A stretch of 64,000 nucleotides of DNA from contig NZ_CP012201.1 of assembly GCF_001191005.1 (NCBI RefSeq), forward strand, positions 4,092,001-4,156,000, written 5' to 3'. The DNA is from Massilia sp. NR 4-1 (GTDB lineage Bacteria; Pseudomonadota; Gammaproteobacteria; Burkholderiales; Burkholderiaceae_D). The position numbers and the translations under genes were made by a program. Position 1 is the stretch's first letter. Each line of letters begins with the position of its first letter. This document shows, piece after piece, positions 34,899-52,225 of this stretch. The notes below the pieces were generated by a model that saw nothing but the letters and a program-made list of their open reading frames with translations, was not told the DNA's origin and did not search any database.

Positions 34899-35453
34899 TT
34901 AGTCAAGCCGGTAGCGCGTCTCCCCTTTTCTCGGCCGTGGCAGGCAGCAGGTGTATTCCTCCTCCATGCTTTGGCCCGCAGCCGCGTCGTAGCGGTAGAC
35001 CGTCCATTTCTGCGCGGCGGCCGGCCGGCCGCTGGCGATATACAGGCGGAGACCGCCGGCGCTCAGGTAAGCCATATGCGGGTACGCCCTCTCGGCAAAA
35101 TCGAGGCGCTGCACACGTCCGCCCTGATAGCGCATGACGATGCCCTTGGGGTAGCCGCTGCTGTAAAACTCGCCCGCCAAGACCAGCAGCTTCTCGCCCT
35201 GGCCGATGCAGCCGCTCTTCAGCTGCGAAGCGCGCGAGTCCTCGCTGTCCGCATCGCCGAACAGGGCTGCGGTTTTGCCGCCATGGCGCAGATAAATAAT
35301 CCGGTCGCCAGCACCGGCCTGCTGCGCCAGCACCGCCACCGGATAGCGGCCGCCCGGACCCAGGCCGCAGTGTTCAAGCTGTCCCGCCCAGCCCGCGCCG
35401 CAGGCCGCAACGCAGCCCGCCATGAACACCAGGGACCGTAAAACTGAAGTCAC
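34899..35453 (-). CDS. Exported protein of unknown function
   Basis: A protein of 184 residues with a signal peptide (VLRSLVFMAGCVAACGAGWAG) and four or more cysteines in the mature part, including a CC pair near the C-terminus, in line with disulfide bonds in the periplasm. The start is a GTG at 35453 with GGGAGAG about 8 bases upstream; a GTG at 35468 is in frame but overlaps that site. Motifs such as IIYLRHGGKTAALFG and YLSAGGLRLYIASGR suggest a beta-rich fold. I do not recognise the family. It is divergent from the solute-binding protein gene. Confidence 0.65.
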   Translation of the reverse strand: MTSVLRSLVFMAGCVAACGAGWAGQLEHCGLGPGGRYPVAVLAQQAGAGDRIIYLRHGGKTAALFGDADSEDSRASQLKSGCIGQGEKLLVLAGEFYSSGYPKGIVMRYQGGRVQRLDFAERAYPHMAYLSAGGLRLYIASGRPAAAQKWTVYRYDAAAGQSMEEEYTCCLPRPRKGETRYRLD

Positions 35454-35650
35454 GTCACACTCTCCCACAGGATTTGCATCGATCCCGGATCTTAAGCCAG
35501 TTTGCCGCCCTTGCCATAGCGGTGCGACGCCGGGGGAGCGCTGACAGGCGGCGCGCAGTCCGGCGCGCGCCTACGTTATACTGGCAGCATTCTTGCTTGC
35601 CGCTGGCCGGCCGGCTGCTTGCCTGGTTTTCAACCTCTACCCCGAGCTCG

Positions 35651-36445
35651 ATGCGCGTCTTGCCGCTGTTATCCCTGTCGATAAGCGTCCTGCTGGCCGG
35701 GCATGCGGCGGGCGCCTGCCCCACACTGCGCTACGGCTATACCGACAAGGCGGTGCCGCCCTACTATCTGGGCACGGGACCGAAGGCGCCCGAGCCGCCC
35801 GGCGCGCTGGCCGAGCTGGCGCGCGATGCCGCAGCCAGCGCCCACTGCCCGGTGCAGATGGTGCGCATGCCGCCGGCGCGCCTGCACAAAAGCCTGAACG
35901 AGGGCGCGATCGACGCCATGTCCCTGTTCGCGCCGGAGGTGGTGGGCGAGCTGCCGAATGTGGTGTATCCACGCGACAAACAGGGCAAGCTCGATACCGC
36001 GCGCGCCATGCCGCTCTACACCGTGGTCTTCGTGCGCGCGGCCGACCACCTGCCGGCCGACGCCGATCCGGTGCTGACCATGCGCGGGCGCATCATCGGC
36101 GTGTCGCAGGGCGCGCCGCATATCAAATACCTGCAAAGCGTGGGAGTCGAAGTCGATGCCGGCGCCTCCAATCCCGACCTCAATTTCGAGAAGCTCAAGC
36201 GCGGCCGCATCGACGGCTTCGCCATCTCGCTGTCGACGCCGGAGGACATGGATGCGCCGGTGGCGGCGCGCTATGGCCTGCAATTCATCCGCCTGCGCAA
36301 GCCGCTGCTCATCACCAATTCCTGGCTGGCCCTGAACCGCGGCTATTACGAAAGTAACCGCGAGGAAGCGGAGACCATCTGGAACTGGTACGGCGCCCAT
36401 GGGCGCGCCCGCCTCAACGTCCTGCTGAAAAAATACGGGCACTAG
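35651..36445 (+). CDS. Periplasmic solute-binding-type protein (SBP family 3-like)
   Basis: A protein of 264 residues with a signal peptide (MRVLPLLSLSISVLLAGHAAG). The mature part begins PTLRYGYTDKAVPPYY, the usual first strand of family 3 amino-acid-binding proteins; LHKSLNEGAIDAMSLF near residue 90 and GRIIGVSQGAPHIKYL near 150 fit the two-lobed fold. No permease or ATPase gene adjoins it, so it may sense or bind a ligand outside an ABC transporter, as many Oxalobacteraceae members seem to do. The ATG at 35651 is chosen for its signal peptide; the frame is open upstream to 35474 without one. Confidence 0.75.
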   Translation: MRVLPLLSLSISVLLAGHAAGACPTLRYGYTDKAVPPYYLGTGPKAPEPPGALAELARDAAASAHCPVQMVRMPPARLHKSLNEGAIDAMSLFAPEVVGELPNVVYPRDKQGKLDTARAMPLYTVVFVRAADHLPADADPVLTMRGRIIGVSQGAPHIKYLQSVGVEVDAGASNPDLNFEKLKRGRIDGFAISLSTPEDMDAPVAARYGLQFIRLRKPLLITNSWLALNRGYYESNREEAETIWNWYGAHGRARLNVLLKKYGH

Positions 36446-36555
36446 GGCGGCGCTGTTGTGTTTCGGCCAGCGGCCGCGCTTTCTTATTTACAAGCCCGGC
36501 CCTCCTTGCGTACATTGCTCATAGAAAGAAACGCCTGTTGGCGCGGAGGATGGCA

Positions 36556-39474
36556 ATGAGGAGAGACGCGTTTTGGCCGCGCAAGCCGGGCCATATCGCC
36601 CTGTGCGGCATGGCCCTCTGCGTGTCGGCGGCATGGGCCGACGACAGCGCGGCGCCGCTGCAAAAAGTACAGATCACCGGCAGCCGCGTCGCCGCGCCGG
36701 GCGCGGAATCGCCCTCGCCCTTGCAGATCCTGACGGCGGCCGATATCGCCGCTTCCGGCGCGGTGAACCTGCAGGAACTGCTGCAGAAAAATCCCACGCT
36801 CGGCTCGCCCACGCTCAACCGCAGCAACTCCAACTTCCTGCCCGCCAGCGGCGGTGTCAGCACCGTCAACCTGCGCAATCTGGGCGATGCGCGCACCCTG
36901 GTGCTGGTGAACGGGCGGCGCTTCGTGTCCGGCGTGCCGGGCACCAGTGCGGTCGACCTGAACGCCCTGCCCACCGACTTCATCGAGCGCGTCGAACTGA
37001 TGACCGGCGGCGCTTCGGCCGCCTATGGCTCGGATGCGGTGGCCGGCGTGATCAACATCATCCTCAAGCCGCGCCTGCAGGGCTGGCTGCTGGATGCCTC
37101 GGCCGGCCGCGCCAGCGCGGGCGACGACCTGAAACGCAAACTGGCCTTGAGCTACGGCCTGTCCAGCGCCGATGGCGCCAGCCAGCTCATGGCCCATCTC
37201 GGCTACAGCAAGCAAGGGGCCGTGTTTTCGCGCGACCGCGACTTCGCGGCCTCGGACCAGATCTCCAAGATGCTCAGCACCGGCCAGGCGGCCGATGCCT
37301 TTGTCCCCGTGCGCAACTACTCGGTGGCCGCGCCGCAGGGACGCTTTTTCTTCAACCGCGATGCCAATGGCAGGGCGGGCGAATTTTCCTACGACCGCAA
37401 CGGCAATGTGATCCCCTGGTCCACCAACGGCACGGCCACGCTGGCGGCCACCGGCTTTAACCGTGCCGCCTACCGCACCATCGCCGTGCCAACTGAACGC
37501 CTGCTGTTGGCCGGTAAGGGCGATCTGGCGCTGAACGCGCAGCACAGCGCTTTCTTCGAAGCGAATTATTCGCGCACCAAGGTGCGCACCATCATCGAGC
37601 CGCTGGCCCTGTCCTCGGCCGACATCTTCAGGAGCAGCAACGGCCAGGTGGCGGCGGAAACCATGCTCAACGGCGTGGCCGTGCGCAATCCGCTGGTGCC
37701 GCAATACCTGTACGAGCGCAGCGCCGACAGCAATGGCGACGGCCTGCGCGACTACAGCTTCAGCCGCCGCATCGCCGAAGCCGATACCCGCGTGGCGAAA
37801 GTGGACCGCGACACCTACCGCCTCGCCGCCGGCTTCAAGGGCAGCCTGCGCGACTGGAATTACGACAGCTATCTCGCGTATGGCAAGAGCAAGGAGAAAC
37901 AGCGCTCGACCGGCCAGGTGAACGTGGCCAGGTTCCGCGCCGCGCTGCAGGCGATTCCCGACGCCGGCGGCAATGCCATCTGCGCCGACGCCGCCGCGCG
38001 TGCCGACGGCTGCATGCCGCTCAATCTCTTCGGCTACAACACCATTGCGCCCGGCGCCTTGCAGTATGTGGGCGCGCCGGCCGCGCTGGATACGGCCATC
38101 GCGCAGAAGCTCGTGGGAGCCAGCATCAACGGCGAGTTGTTCCAGCTGCCGGCGGGCCGGATCGGCGTGGCGGCCGGTTTCGAATGGCGCTCGGAAGCCT
38201 CGTCCAGCGTGCCCGATGCCTTGACCCAGGCCGGCCTGAATTCGGGCGGCGCGGTGCCGGTGACGGCCGGCCGCTTCACCGTGCGCGAAGCCTTTGCCGA
38301 GGCGCGCGTGCCGCTCCTGAAGGACCAGACCTTCGCGCGCAGCCTGAACTTCCTGGGCGCCTTCCGCAGCGGCGACTACTCCACCGTGGGCCGCGCCAAT
38401 AGCTGGAATGCGGGACTGGAATGGCGGCCTGTGAGCGACGTGAAGCTGCGCGCCACGCGCGCCCTGTCCACGCGCGCGCCGAACATCAACGAGCTGTTCG
38501 CCACCGCCACCCAGGTCTTCCCGACCGGGATCGTCGATCCCTGCGTCGGCGTGACGGCCGCTTCGAGCGGCACCTATGATGCGGCCTGCCGCTCCATCCC
38601 CGCCGTGGCGACGAATATCGCGGCCAACGGCAAGTTCACCGTCAGCCAGGCCGACATCCAGAGCCTGAGCGGCTTCAATCGCGGCAATCCGGAACTGAAG
38701 GCGGAGAAGGGCCGTTCCACCACCATCGGCCTGGTGCTGACGCCGGTCTCGATCGCCGCGCTGAGCAAGCTGACGCTGACGGCCGACTACTTCCGCATCA
38801 AGATCGCCGACGCCATCGTCTCCACGCCGCGCCAGTACGCGCTGCAGCAGTGCTATGGCGGCGGCAATGCCGACTTCTGCAAATTCATCACGCGCCGCCC
38901 GGCCAATGCCGGCTCCTTCAATTCGGGCGCGGTCACTTTTATCGACAGCGCGTCCACCAATAGCGGCGGCACCGGCACCAAGGGCATGGACTGGACGGTG
39001 GCCTGGGCCGACCAGCTTGGACCGGGGCGCCTCAGCGCCCGCCTGGCCTATACGCATCTGAAGGAGTTCTACAATGTGCCGCTGGCGGGCGCCAAGCCCG
39101 ATGCCGCGACCGGCGAAATCGGCTATCCGCGCAACAAGGCGGCGCTGCAGCTGGGCTACCAGTGGGGACGCTTCGGCATCTCCTCCAGCACCAGCTATGT
39201 CGGCGCATCCGCGCTGGACGACCAGTTCCTGGCGCAGTTCTCGATCCCGCCCGGCACCGTGCGGGTCGGCTCGAAAACCATCAACGATTTCCAGTTCACC
39301 TACGCGCTGAAAAAGTCGCTGGCACTCTACGCCGGCATCGACAACGCCTTCAACGTCAAGCCGCCGCCCATCATCAGCGGCTTGACGGGCGACGTGATCG
39401 GCACCGAAACCAATACCAGCATGTATGACGCGATCGGACGGCGCTTCTATCTCGGTGTGCGCGTCGGACTGTGA
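36556..39474 (+). CDS. TonB-dependent outer-membrane receptor
   Basis: A protein of about 972 residues. A signal peptide (cleavage after AAWA) precedes a TonB-box-like start (QKVQITGSRV), then the plug domain: LQELLQKNPT, NLRNLGDARTLVLVNGRR and VELMTGGASAAYGSDAVAGV, the last being the standard end of the plug. The beta-barrel ends in DAIGRRFYLGVRVGL, with an alternating hydrophobic last strand. GGAGG 6 bases before the ATG at 36556 defines the start. The closest look is that of large receptors for oligosaccharides or peptides in Proteobacteria rather than siderophore receptors, but the ligand is not evident and no uptake genes adjoin. Confidence 0.92.
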   Translation: MRRDAFWPRKPGHIALCGMALCVSAAWADDSAAPLQKVQITGSRVAAPGAESPSPLQILTAADIAASGAVNLQELLQKNPTLGSPTLNRSNSNFLPASGGVSTVNLRNLGDARTLVLVNGRRFVSGVPGTSAVDLNALPTDFIERVELMTGGASAAYGSDAVAGVINIILKPRLQGWLLDASAGRASAGDDLKRKLALSYGLSSADGASQLMAHLGYSKQGAVFSRDRDFAASDQISKMLSTGQAADAFVPVRNYSVAAPQGRFFFNRDANGRAGEFSYDRNGNVIPWSTNGTATLAATGFNRAAYRTIAVPTERLLLAGKGDLALNAQHSAFFEANYSRTKVRTIIEPLALSSADIFRSSNGQVAAETMLNGVAVRNPLVPQYLYERSADSNGDGLRDYSFSRRIAEADTRVAKVDRDTYRLAAGFKGSLRDWNYDSYLAYGKSKEKQRSTGQVNVARFRAALQAIPDAGGNAICADAAARADGCMPLNLFGYNTIAPGALQYVGAPAALDTAIAQKLVGASINGELFQLPAGRIGVAAGFEWRSEASSSVPDALTQAGLNSGGAVPVTAGRFTVREAFAEARVPLLKDQTFARSLNFLGAFRSGDYSTVGRANSWNAGLEWRPVSDVKLRATRALSTRAPNINELFATATQVFPTGIVDPCVGVTAASSGTYDAACRSIPAVATNIAANGKFTVSQADIQSLSGFNRGNPELKAEKGRSTTIGLVLTPVSIAALSKLTLTADYFRIKIADAIVSTPRQYALQQCYGGGNADFCKFITRRPANAGSFNSGAVTFIDSASTNSGGTGTKGMDWTVAWADQLGPGRLSARLAYTHLKEFYNVPLAGAKPDAATGEIGYPRNKAALQLGYQWGRFGISSSTSYVGASALDDQFLAQFSIPPGTVRVGSKTINDFQFTYALKKSLALYAGIDNAFNVKPPPIISGLTGDVIGTETNTSMYDAIGRRFYLGVRVGL

Positions 39475-39507
39475 CGGATGCCCCGAATCCATTCGCCGAT
39501 CTTCGGT

Positions 39508-39930
39508 TTAGTGCGGGAGAACGTCAACGACATTGCCTGTGGCGTCGATCTCATAAGGCACCCGTATCCCAGATCCTTTGAAATCGGTGGTATCTCTTGT
39601 GATTAAAAGCCGCCCACTCAAGTTTGCAGTGGCCTGGATGATCGCATCGGGCAGCTTCAAACGGCGTTTAGGCTCCGCCTGTAAAGCACGCTGCCGGATC
39701 CGCACGGTTTCTGCGGCGACGTCATCGCTCAAGGCAAGGATTGCCAGTGCCGCGCCGGAAAGGAATTGCTTGACCGGAGTTTCGAGGCTGGCCGGCGTGC
39801 CCGTCATCACTTCAATCCAGGTAACGATGCTGATTGCCGCGTCTTCGTAAGCCAACAGCTCTGCAGCGGCCTCGCTCACGCCACCCAGAGCATCGATAAT
39901 GATATTGGTATCAAACAATACAGCGCTCAT
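39508..39930 (-). CDS. PIN-domain toxin, VapC-like
   Basis: A protein of 140 residues with the full set of PIN-domain acidic residues: D7 in VLFDTNIIIDAL, E40 in WIEVMTG, D95 in LPDAIIQATA and D113/D116 in TRDTTDF. These proteins are Mg2+-dependent RNases that cleave tRNA or rRNA when freed from their antitoxin. The start codon overlaps the antitoxin stop as ATGA, the normal arrangement for a toxin-antitoxin operon. Base composition is less GC-rich than the neighbours, suggesting horizontal acquisition. Confidence 0.9.
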   Translation of the reverse strand: MSAVLFDTNIIIDALGGVSEAAAELLAYEDAAISIVTWIEVMTGTPASLETPVKQFLSGAALAILALSDDVAAETVRIRQRALQAEPKRRLKLPDAIIQATANLSGRLLITRDTTDFKGSGIRVPYEIDATGNVVDVLPH

Positions 39931-40217
39931 TCGGCGCGTATTGCCAATTGAAAGGCCAAGCCATCCTGCGGTGCGTCTTGCCGCCCCTTGAATATGCCGA
40001 ACACCTTGTTCAAGGCAAGGCTGCGCTGCTCGCGCGCGGTAAGAGACGCGCTACTCTTCAATTGGAAGGTCCGCTGTGAACGCGCCTTGTTCGCCTTCAA
40101 CACCTTGTATAGCCTGGTCTGCGCCCTCTTTCCCGGATTGGGGGAAGCTTCAACAAGTGTAACCGTCTCGAGTTTCAGCAGTGCGCCATCTGGAACCTCT
40201 ACGATAATTTTACGCAT
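39927..40217 (-). CDS. Probable antitoxin of the PIN-domain toxin
   Basis: A 96-residue basic protein directly upstream of and overlapping the PIN toxin gene, with a very strong ribosome binding site (GAGGAGGGG). The N-terminus MRKIIVEVPDGALLKLETVTL is strand-rich and the middle holds many Lys/Arg (RLYKVLKANKARSQRTFQ), as expected for DNA binding. It does not look like the standard VapB AbrB or ribbon-helix-helix form, so the family is assigned from position, not from motif. It would bind and inhibit the toxin and repress the operon. Confidence 0.7.
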   Translation of the reverse strand: MRKIIVEVPDGALLKLETVTLVEASPNPGKRAQTRLYKVLKANKARSQRTFQLKSSASLTAREQRSLALNKVFGIFKGRQDAPQDGLAFQLAIRAE

Positions 40218-40528
40218 CGCCCCTCCTCTACCATGCCTGTAGCCCAGGTACGCTCTTTCAGTTTAGCGCATTTATTTCAAGCCGCATCGCATTCCGTTAC
40301 CAGCACGGCGCTCGCCGGAGGTAGTAAGTTACGCCCACTCCCCCGGGCATTTGTACTCGTTTGGCTGTCGCATTCTGTCTCTTTTTGCCGCATTTGAGCT
40401 TTCGCACGGCGCCCTAGGATCAACAGACAAACGAGACCAAAGGCGACTGAATCAGATCGTGAAACGAGTATGCATGCCCGAGGCAATGTGAACGCGCTAT
40501 CCATCACTGCCGCCTTGCTTGATGGCTG
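40218..40528. other. 311-bp gene-free stretch
   Basis: Lies upstream of the toxin-antitoxin genes. It has lower GC than average and contains only short frames with no plausible start sites. The toxin-antitoxin promoter must lie here. No repeat, integrase remnant or RNA gene was recognised. Confidence 0.4.
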
Positions 40529-41620
40529 TTATTTCGCGCGGTGCCGCACTTCCGTCACCAGCGTCGGCAGCTCCCAGGGGCCGCCCAGGGCCACCATGCG
40601 GCACATGCCGGTGGTGCGCTTGAGCGTGGCGTGGAACTGCTGGCCGTCCCATGCCCACTCTTCATGCGACCAGCAATCGCCCAGGCCGCGCCCCCTGTGC
40701 GAAGCTCCCACAATGCCGCCCATATACTCGTTGCCCGAAGTGGTGACCAGCACGGGATTGAACGGCGGCTTGGTGTCGATGACCCAATAGCCTTCGCCAA
40801 AGTTGTAGGCGGCCATCCAGCACGGAGCGCTGACCAGCAGCTTGCTCTCCGACAGGCGCACGATGCGCAGCGGCCGGCTGCTGCTGCCCAGTTGCGCTTC
40901 CATATCGCATTCTTCCTTCCACTCCAGCTTGAGCAGCTCGCCGACCAGGGTGGCTTGCTGCGCGGCGCTCAGGTTCACGGTTGCCGCCTGCTGCTGCGCC
41001 GTGAACGGCACGTTGAGCACCGGCGCGGCCAGCGCCGGCAGCACCTGCGCTTCGCTCGCGCCGCCCTTGCGCATCAGCGCACCCGGTGTGCCGAGGCGGC
41101 CCTGGAATTCGTCCATCTTCAGCAGCACCGCCGCCGCGCCCTTGCCGGACAACTCCCACTGCAATTCGCCGCTGGACCAGACGATGCGGCCATTGCCCTT
41201 GAGCGCGTTGAGCAAGGCCATCACCTGCGGCGCAGGAATCTCGGCCGACACCCCATCTTTGCCCAGCGCCAGTGTGCCTTGCGGCTTGCCGTCGATGCGC
41301 AGCTGCAGCTTGGCATGGGGCGGCAGCTGGGCGACCGCGGCTTCTTCGGCGGCATCGCCCAGTTGCAACTGGGCGCGCACCGGCTGCTGCGCGCCCGCTT
41401 TGCGGGTCAGCAGCACGGATATGGCGTGCGCCTCGCGGTCGTCGGGATGATAGCCGGCGGCGCGGCAGGTGCGCGTATTGTCGCAGGCGATTTCCCAGTC
41501 CTGATGGCTGAACGAGAGGCCTGCCGCGGGCGCGGCGGCGGCGTGGCCGGCCATGAGCAGGCAGGCGGCAGCCAGCAGCCGCCAACCCAGCGCGCCGGAC
41601 AAGGGGGCAAAACGGTACAT
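40529..41620 (-). CDS. Exported DUF1176-domain protein
   Basis: A protein of 363 residues with a signal peptide (LAAACLLMAGHAAAA). It matches DUF1176: SFSHQDWEIACDNTRTCRAAGY at the mature N-terminus (written here in parts: DWEIACDN and TCRAAGY), LRIDGKPQGTL near 115, and CWSHEEWAWDGQQF and TGMCRMVALGG near the C-terminus. The cysteines are placed for periplasmic disulfides. Function is unknown in the family. ATG 41620 follows a GAGAGCGAG stretch; an in-frame TTG at 41638 is less likely. It lies just past the rpoC terminator, so it needs its own promoter. Confidence 0.85.
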   Translation of the reverse strand: MYRFAPLSGALGWRLLAAACLLMAGHAAAAPAAGLSFSHQDWEIACDNTRTCRAAGYHPDDREAHAISVLLTRKAGAQQPVRAQLQLGDAAEEAAVAQLPPHAKLQLRIDGKPQGTLALGKDGVSAEIPAPQVMALLNALKGNGRIVWSSGELQWELSGKGAAAVLLKMDEFQGRLGTPGALMRKGGASEAQVLPALAAPVLNVPFTAQQQAATVNLSAAQQATLVGELLKLEWKEECDMEAQLGSSSRPLRIVRLSESKLLVSAPCWMAAYNFGEGYWVIDTKPPFNPVLVTTSGNEYMGGIVGASHRGRGLGDCWSHEEWAWDGQQFHATLKRTTGMCRMVALGGPWELPTLVTEVRHRAK

Positions 41621-41639
41621 AGTCAAACTCGCTCTCAAA

Positions 41640-41665
41640 TAAAAAACGCCACCCGGAGGTGGCGT
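41640..41665 (-). terminator. Terminator of the rpoBC transcript
   Basis: On the minus strand ACGCCACC, loop TCCG, GGTGGCGT, then TTTTTATTT, 18 bases after the rpoC stop codon. This ends the long ribosomal/RNA polymerase transcription unit. Confidence 0.9.
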
Positions 41666-41682
41666 CTTGTTGGCGCAGAAGC

Positions 41683-45909
<4,227 letters not shown>

Positions 45910-45984
45910 GTATCACTCCAGGTAGTGATGAATTCTTTAAACTGCCCGGCCGCTGCGTCAGCGGCCGGGCGACGTGCTGTGGTC

Positions 45985-50094
<4,110 letters not shown>

Positions 50095-50255
50095 GGACAC
50101 TCCGTGAGTGACAGGAAAGGATAGAAAATTCAGGTTTCGGCTGTGGAACACAGGGGAAACCTCAAGGCACTACGCTTCCAGCAGGTTGCAAACAAGACAG
50201 GGGAACTACGGCACAGCGAAACGGCAGAGCTACAAATACGGCACAGACGACAAAG

Positions 50256-50306
50256 GAGCCAAAGCCGGACCTCCCCCTCTGGGGAGGAGATCCGCAACTT
50301 TGGCTC
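50256..50306 (-). promoter_or_regulatory. Large hairpin between rplL and rpoB (attenuator or processing site)
   Basis: An outer stem GAGCCAAAG / CTTTGGCTC (9 base pairs) encloses an inner CTCC/CCCC-GGGGAGG stem. It sits about 35 bases after the rplL stop. There is no U-tract, so readthrough into rpoB is expected. In E. coli the same gap holds a partial terminator and an RNase III cleavage site, and this may be the equivalent. Confidence 0.55.
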
Positions 50307-50339
50307 AGGCGCAAAAGACTGCCAGCGCCGGTACTAAAA

Positions 50340-50714
50340 TTACTTCAGGTCGGCCTTGGCGCCAGCTTCTTCCAGCTTTTTCTTGCCGGCTTCAGCGTCA
50401 GCTTTCGACAGGGCTTCTTTCACGGTCTTCGGTGCGCCGTCAACCAGATCTTTGGCTTCTTTCAGGCCCAGACCGGTGATTTCGCGGACAGCTTTAATCA
50501 CGCCCACTTTGTTCGCGCCGACTTCGGACAGCACCAGGTTGAACTCGGTTTGCTCTTCAGCAGCAGCGGCGGTAGCGCCACCAGCGGCAGCTGGAGCAGC
50601 CATTGCAGCAGCGGACACGCCGAATTTTTCTTCGAAGGCCTTGACCAGTTCGTTCAGGTCCATCACGGACATTTCGCTCACTGCGTTCAGGATATCGTCT
50701 TTGCTAATTGCCAT
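50340..50714 (-). CDS. rplL: Ribosomal protein bL12 (L7/L12)
   Basis: A protein of 124 residues: N-terminal dimerisation helices (DDILNAVSEMSVMDLNELVK), an Ala/Gly hinge (AAAMAAPAAAGGATAAAAE) and the conserved C-terminal domain (VGANKVGVIKAVREITGLGL; KEAKDLVDGAP) that recruits translation factors. It forms the ribosomal stalk with L10. It lies 64 bases after rplJ in the same operon. Confidence 0.99.
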   Translation of the reverse strand: MAISKDDILNAVSEMSVMDLNELVKAFEEKFGVSAAAMAAPAAAGGATAAAAEEQTEFNLVLSEVGANKVGVIKAVREITGLGLKEAKDLVDGAPKTVKEALSKADAEAGKKKLEEAGAKADLK

Positions 50715-50778
50715 TTGAAACTCCTAATGTATTTGTAATGCTACAGAATTGGTATTGACTGCGAAACCGGGCGCGCAA

Positions 50779-51282
50779 TTAAGCGGCTTCGGTTTCTTTC
50801 TTGGCTGCCAGAGCAGCCAGACCACGTGCAAAGCCCGACACCGGAGCCAGCATAACGCCCAACAGCTGCGAGATGAGGACTTCACGGCTAGGAATGCTCG
50901 CCAGCGCGGCAACAGCGGCTTTATCCAGCTGCTTGCCTGCGAAGTTACCAGCCTTGATCACCAGTTTGTCGTTGGTTTTGGCGAAGTCGTTGATGACTTT
51001 CGCTGCTGCAACGGCGTCATCCGAGATCGAGTAGATCAGCGGACCGGTCATTTCATCGGCCAGGGCGGCGAACTGCGTACCTTCCACGGAGCGGCGGGCC
51101 AGGGTGTTCTTCAGAACACGCAGGTACACGCCTTGGGTACGCGCTTTAGCACGGAGTTGCGTCAAGTGACCAACCTGGATGCCACGGTACTCGGCCACGA
51201 CGATCGTTTGCGCAGTTGCTACTTTTGCGGAAACTTCGGCGACGACGGCCTTTTTGTCATTCAGATTGAGACCCACGGTCAA
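50779..51282 (-). CDS. rplJ: Ribosomal protein uL10
   Basis: A protein of 167 residues, with the N-terminal RNA-binding domain (LNLNDKKAVVAEVSAKVATA) and the C-terminal helix that holds L7/L12 dimers. A good ribosome binding site (AAGGAGG) precedes the ATG. It is the translational repressor of the rplJL messenger in well-studied bacteria, acting on the leader upstream. Confidence 0.99.
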   Translation of the reverse strand: MTVGLNLNDKKAVVAEVSAKVATAQTIVVAEYRGIQVGHLTQLRAKARTQGVYLRVLKNTLARRSVEGTQFAALADEMTGPLIYSISDDAVAAAKVINDFAKTNDKLVIKAGNFAGKQLDKAAVAALASIPSREVLISQLLGVMLAPVSGFARGLAALAAKKETEAA

Positions 51283-51440
51283 CCTCCTTAAATGATGCGC
51301 GGCAACTGCCTTGCATCGGTTCGAACAACGGCGTCCGAGGTTTAGGAGTCCTATGGACTACGAAACTTGTTCGGGTACACCATCTGCGCTGGGAGCCTTC
51401 GCTATTAACCCCTTGCCTGCCTGCTGCAAGCGGCCCAACG
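51283..51440 (-). promoter_or_regulatory. Probable L10 leader (autoregulatory site for rplJL)
   Basis: The rplA-rplJ gap is about 245 bases and forms several possible helices. Its last 150 bases occupy the position of the L10 leader, where L10-L12 complex binds and represses translation. The assignment rests on position and folding potential; I did not verify the kink-turn motif. Confidence 0.45.
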
Positions 51441-51452
51441 GTCTTTGATTGC

Positions 51453-51480
51453 CTGGCGGTGCGCTTGCGCGCACCGCCAG
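51453..51480 (-). terminator. Hairpin after rplA
   Basis: CTGGCGGTGCGC and GCGCACCGCCAG form a perfect 12-bp stem with a 4-base loop, about 50 bases after the rplA stop. No U-tract follows on the minus strand, so it more likely stabilises or separates the rplKA messenger than fully ends transcription. Confidence 0.5.
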
Positions 51481-51527
51481 CCCAAAGATGCGCCCGGCGA
51501 AAACTGCGCCGGGACTTGATTCTTTAC

Positions 51528-52223
51528 TTAGGCAGCCAGACCAGCGTGGTCGACGCGCACGCCCGCGCCCATCGTGGACGAGATCGCCACTTTGCGCAGG
51601 TACACGCCTTTGGACGAGGCTGGTTTTGCCTTGTTCAGGGCGTCGATCAGGGCCAGCAGATTGCTCTTCAGGTCTGCATCGCTGAACGATTTACGGCCGA
51701 TGGTGGCGTGGATGATACCGGCCTTGTCGGTACGGTACTGCACTTGACCGGCTTTCGCGTTTTTCACGGCGGTTGCCACGTCAGGGGTCACGGTGCCGAC
51801 TTTCGGGTTTGGCATCAGGCCACGTGGGCCCAGGATCTGGCCCAGGGTACCGACGATACGCATGGTGTCAGGCGAAGCGATGACGATGTCGAAAGGCATG
51901 TTGCCGGCTTTGACTTGCTCAGCCAGGTCTTCCATGCCGACCACGTCGGCGCCGGCCGCTTTGGCGGCTTCAGCCTTGTCGCCCGAAGCGAACACGGCCA
52001 CGCGAACGGTTTTGCCGGTGCCGGCTGGCAGCACGACGGAACCACGCACGACTTGGTCCGATTTCTTCGGATCCACGCCCAGTTGCACGGACACGTCGAT
52101 CGATTCGTTGAACTTGGCGGTTGCCAGTTCTTTAACCAGAGCAACAGCGTTGTCGAAAGCGTACACTTTGGTACGGTCTACTTTAGCCTTGATGGCTTGA
52201 GCGCGTTTGGACAGTTTTGCCAT
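51528..52223 (-). CDS. rplA: Ribosomal protein uL1
   Basis: A protein of 231 residues; MAKLSKRAQAI, DVVGMEDLAEQVKAG and GPRGLMPNPKVGTVTPDVA are the standard L1 blocks. It binds 23S rRNA at the E-site stalk and is known to repress its own operon. It starts 2 bases after the rplK stop codon, so the two are translationally coupled. Confidence 0.99.
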   Translation of the reverse strand: MAKLSKRAQAIKAKVDRTKVYAFDNAVALVKELATAKFNESIDVSVQLGVDPKKSDQVVRGSVVLPAGTGKTVRVAVFASGDKAEAAKAAGADVVGMEDLAEQVKAGNMPFDIVIASPDTMRIVGTLGQILGPRGLMPNPKVGTVTPDVATAVKNAKAGQVQYRTDKAGIIHATIGRKSFSDADLKSNLLALIDALNKAKPASSKGVYLRKVAISSTMGAGVRVDHAGLAA

Positions 52224-52225
52224 GA

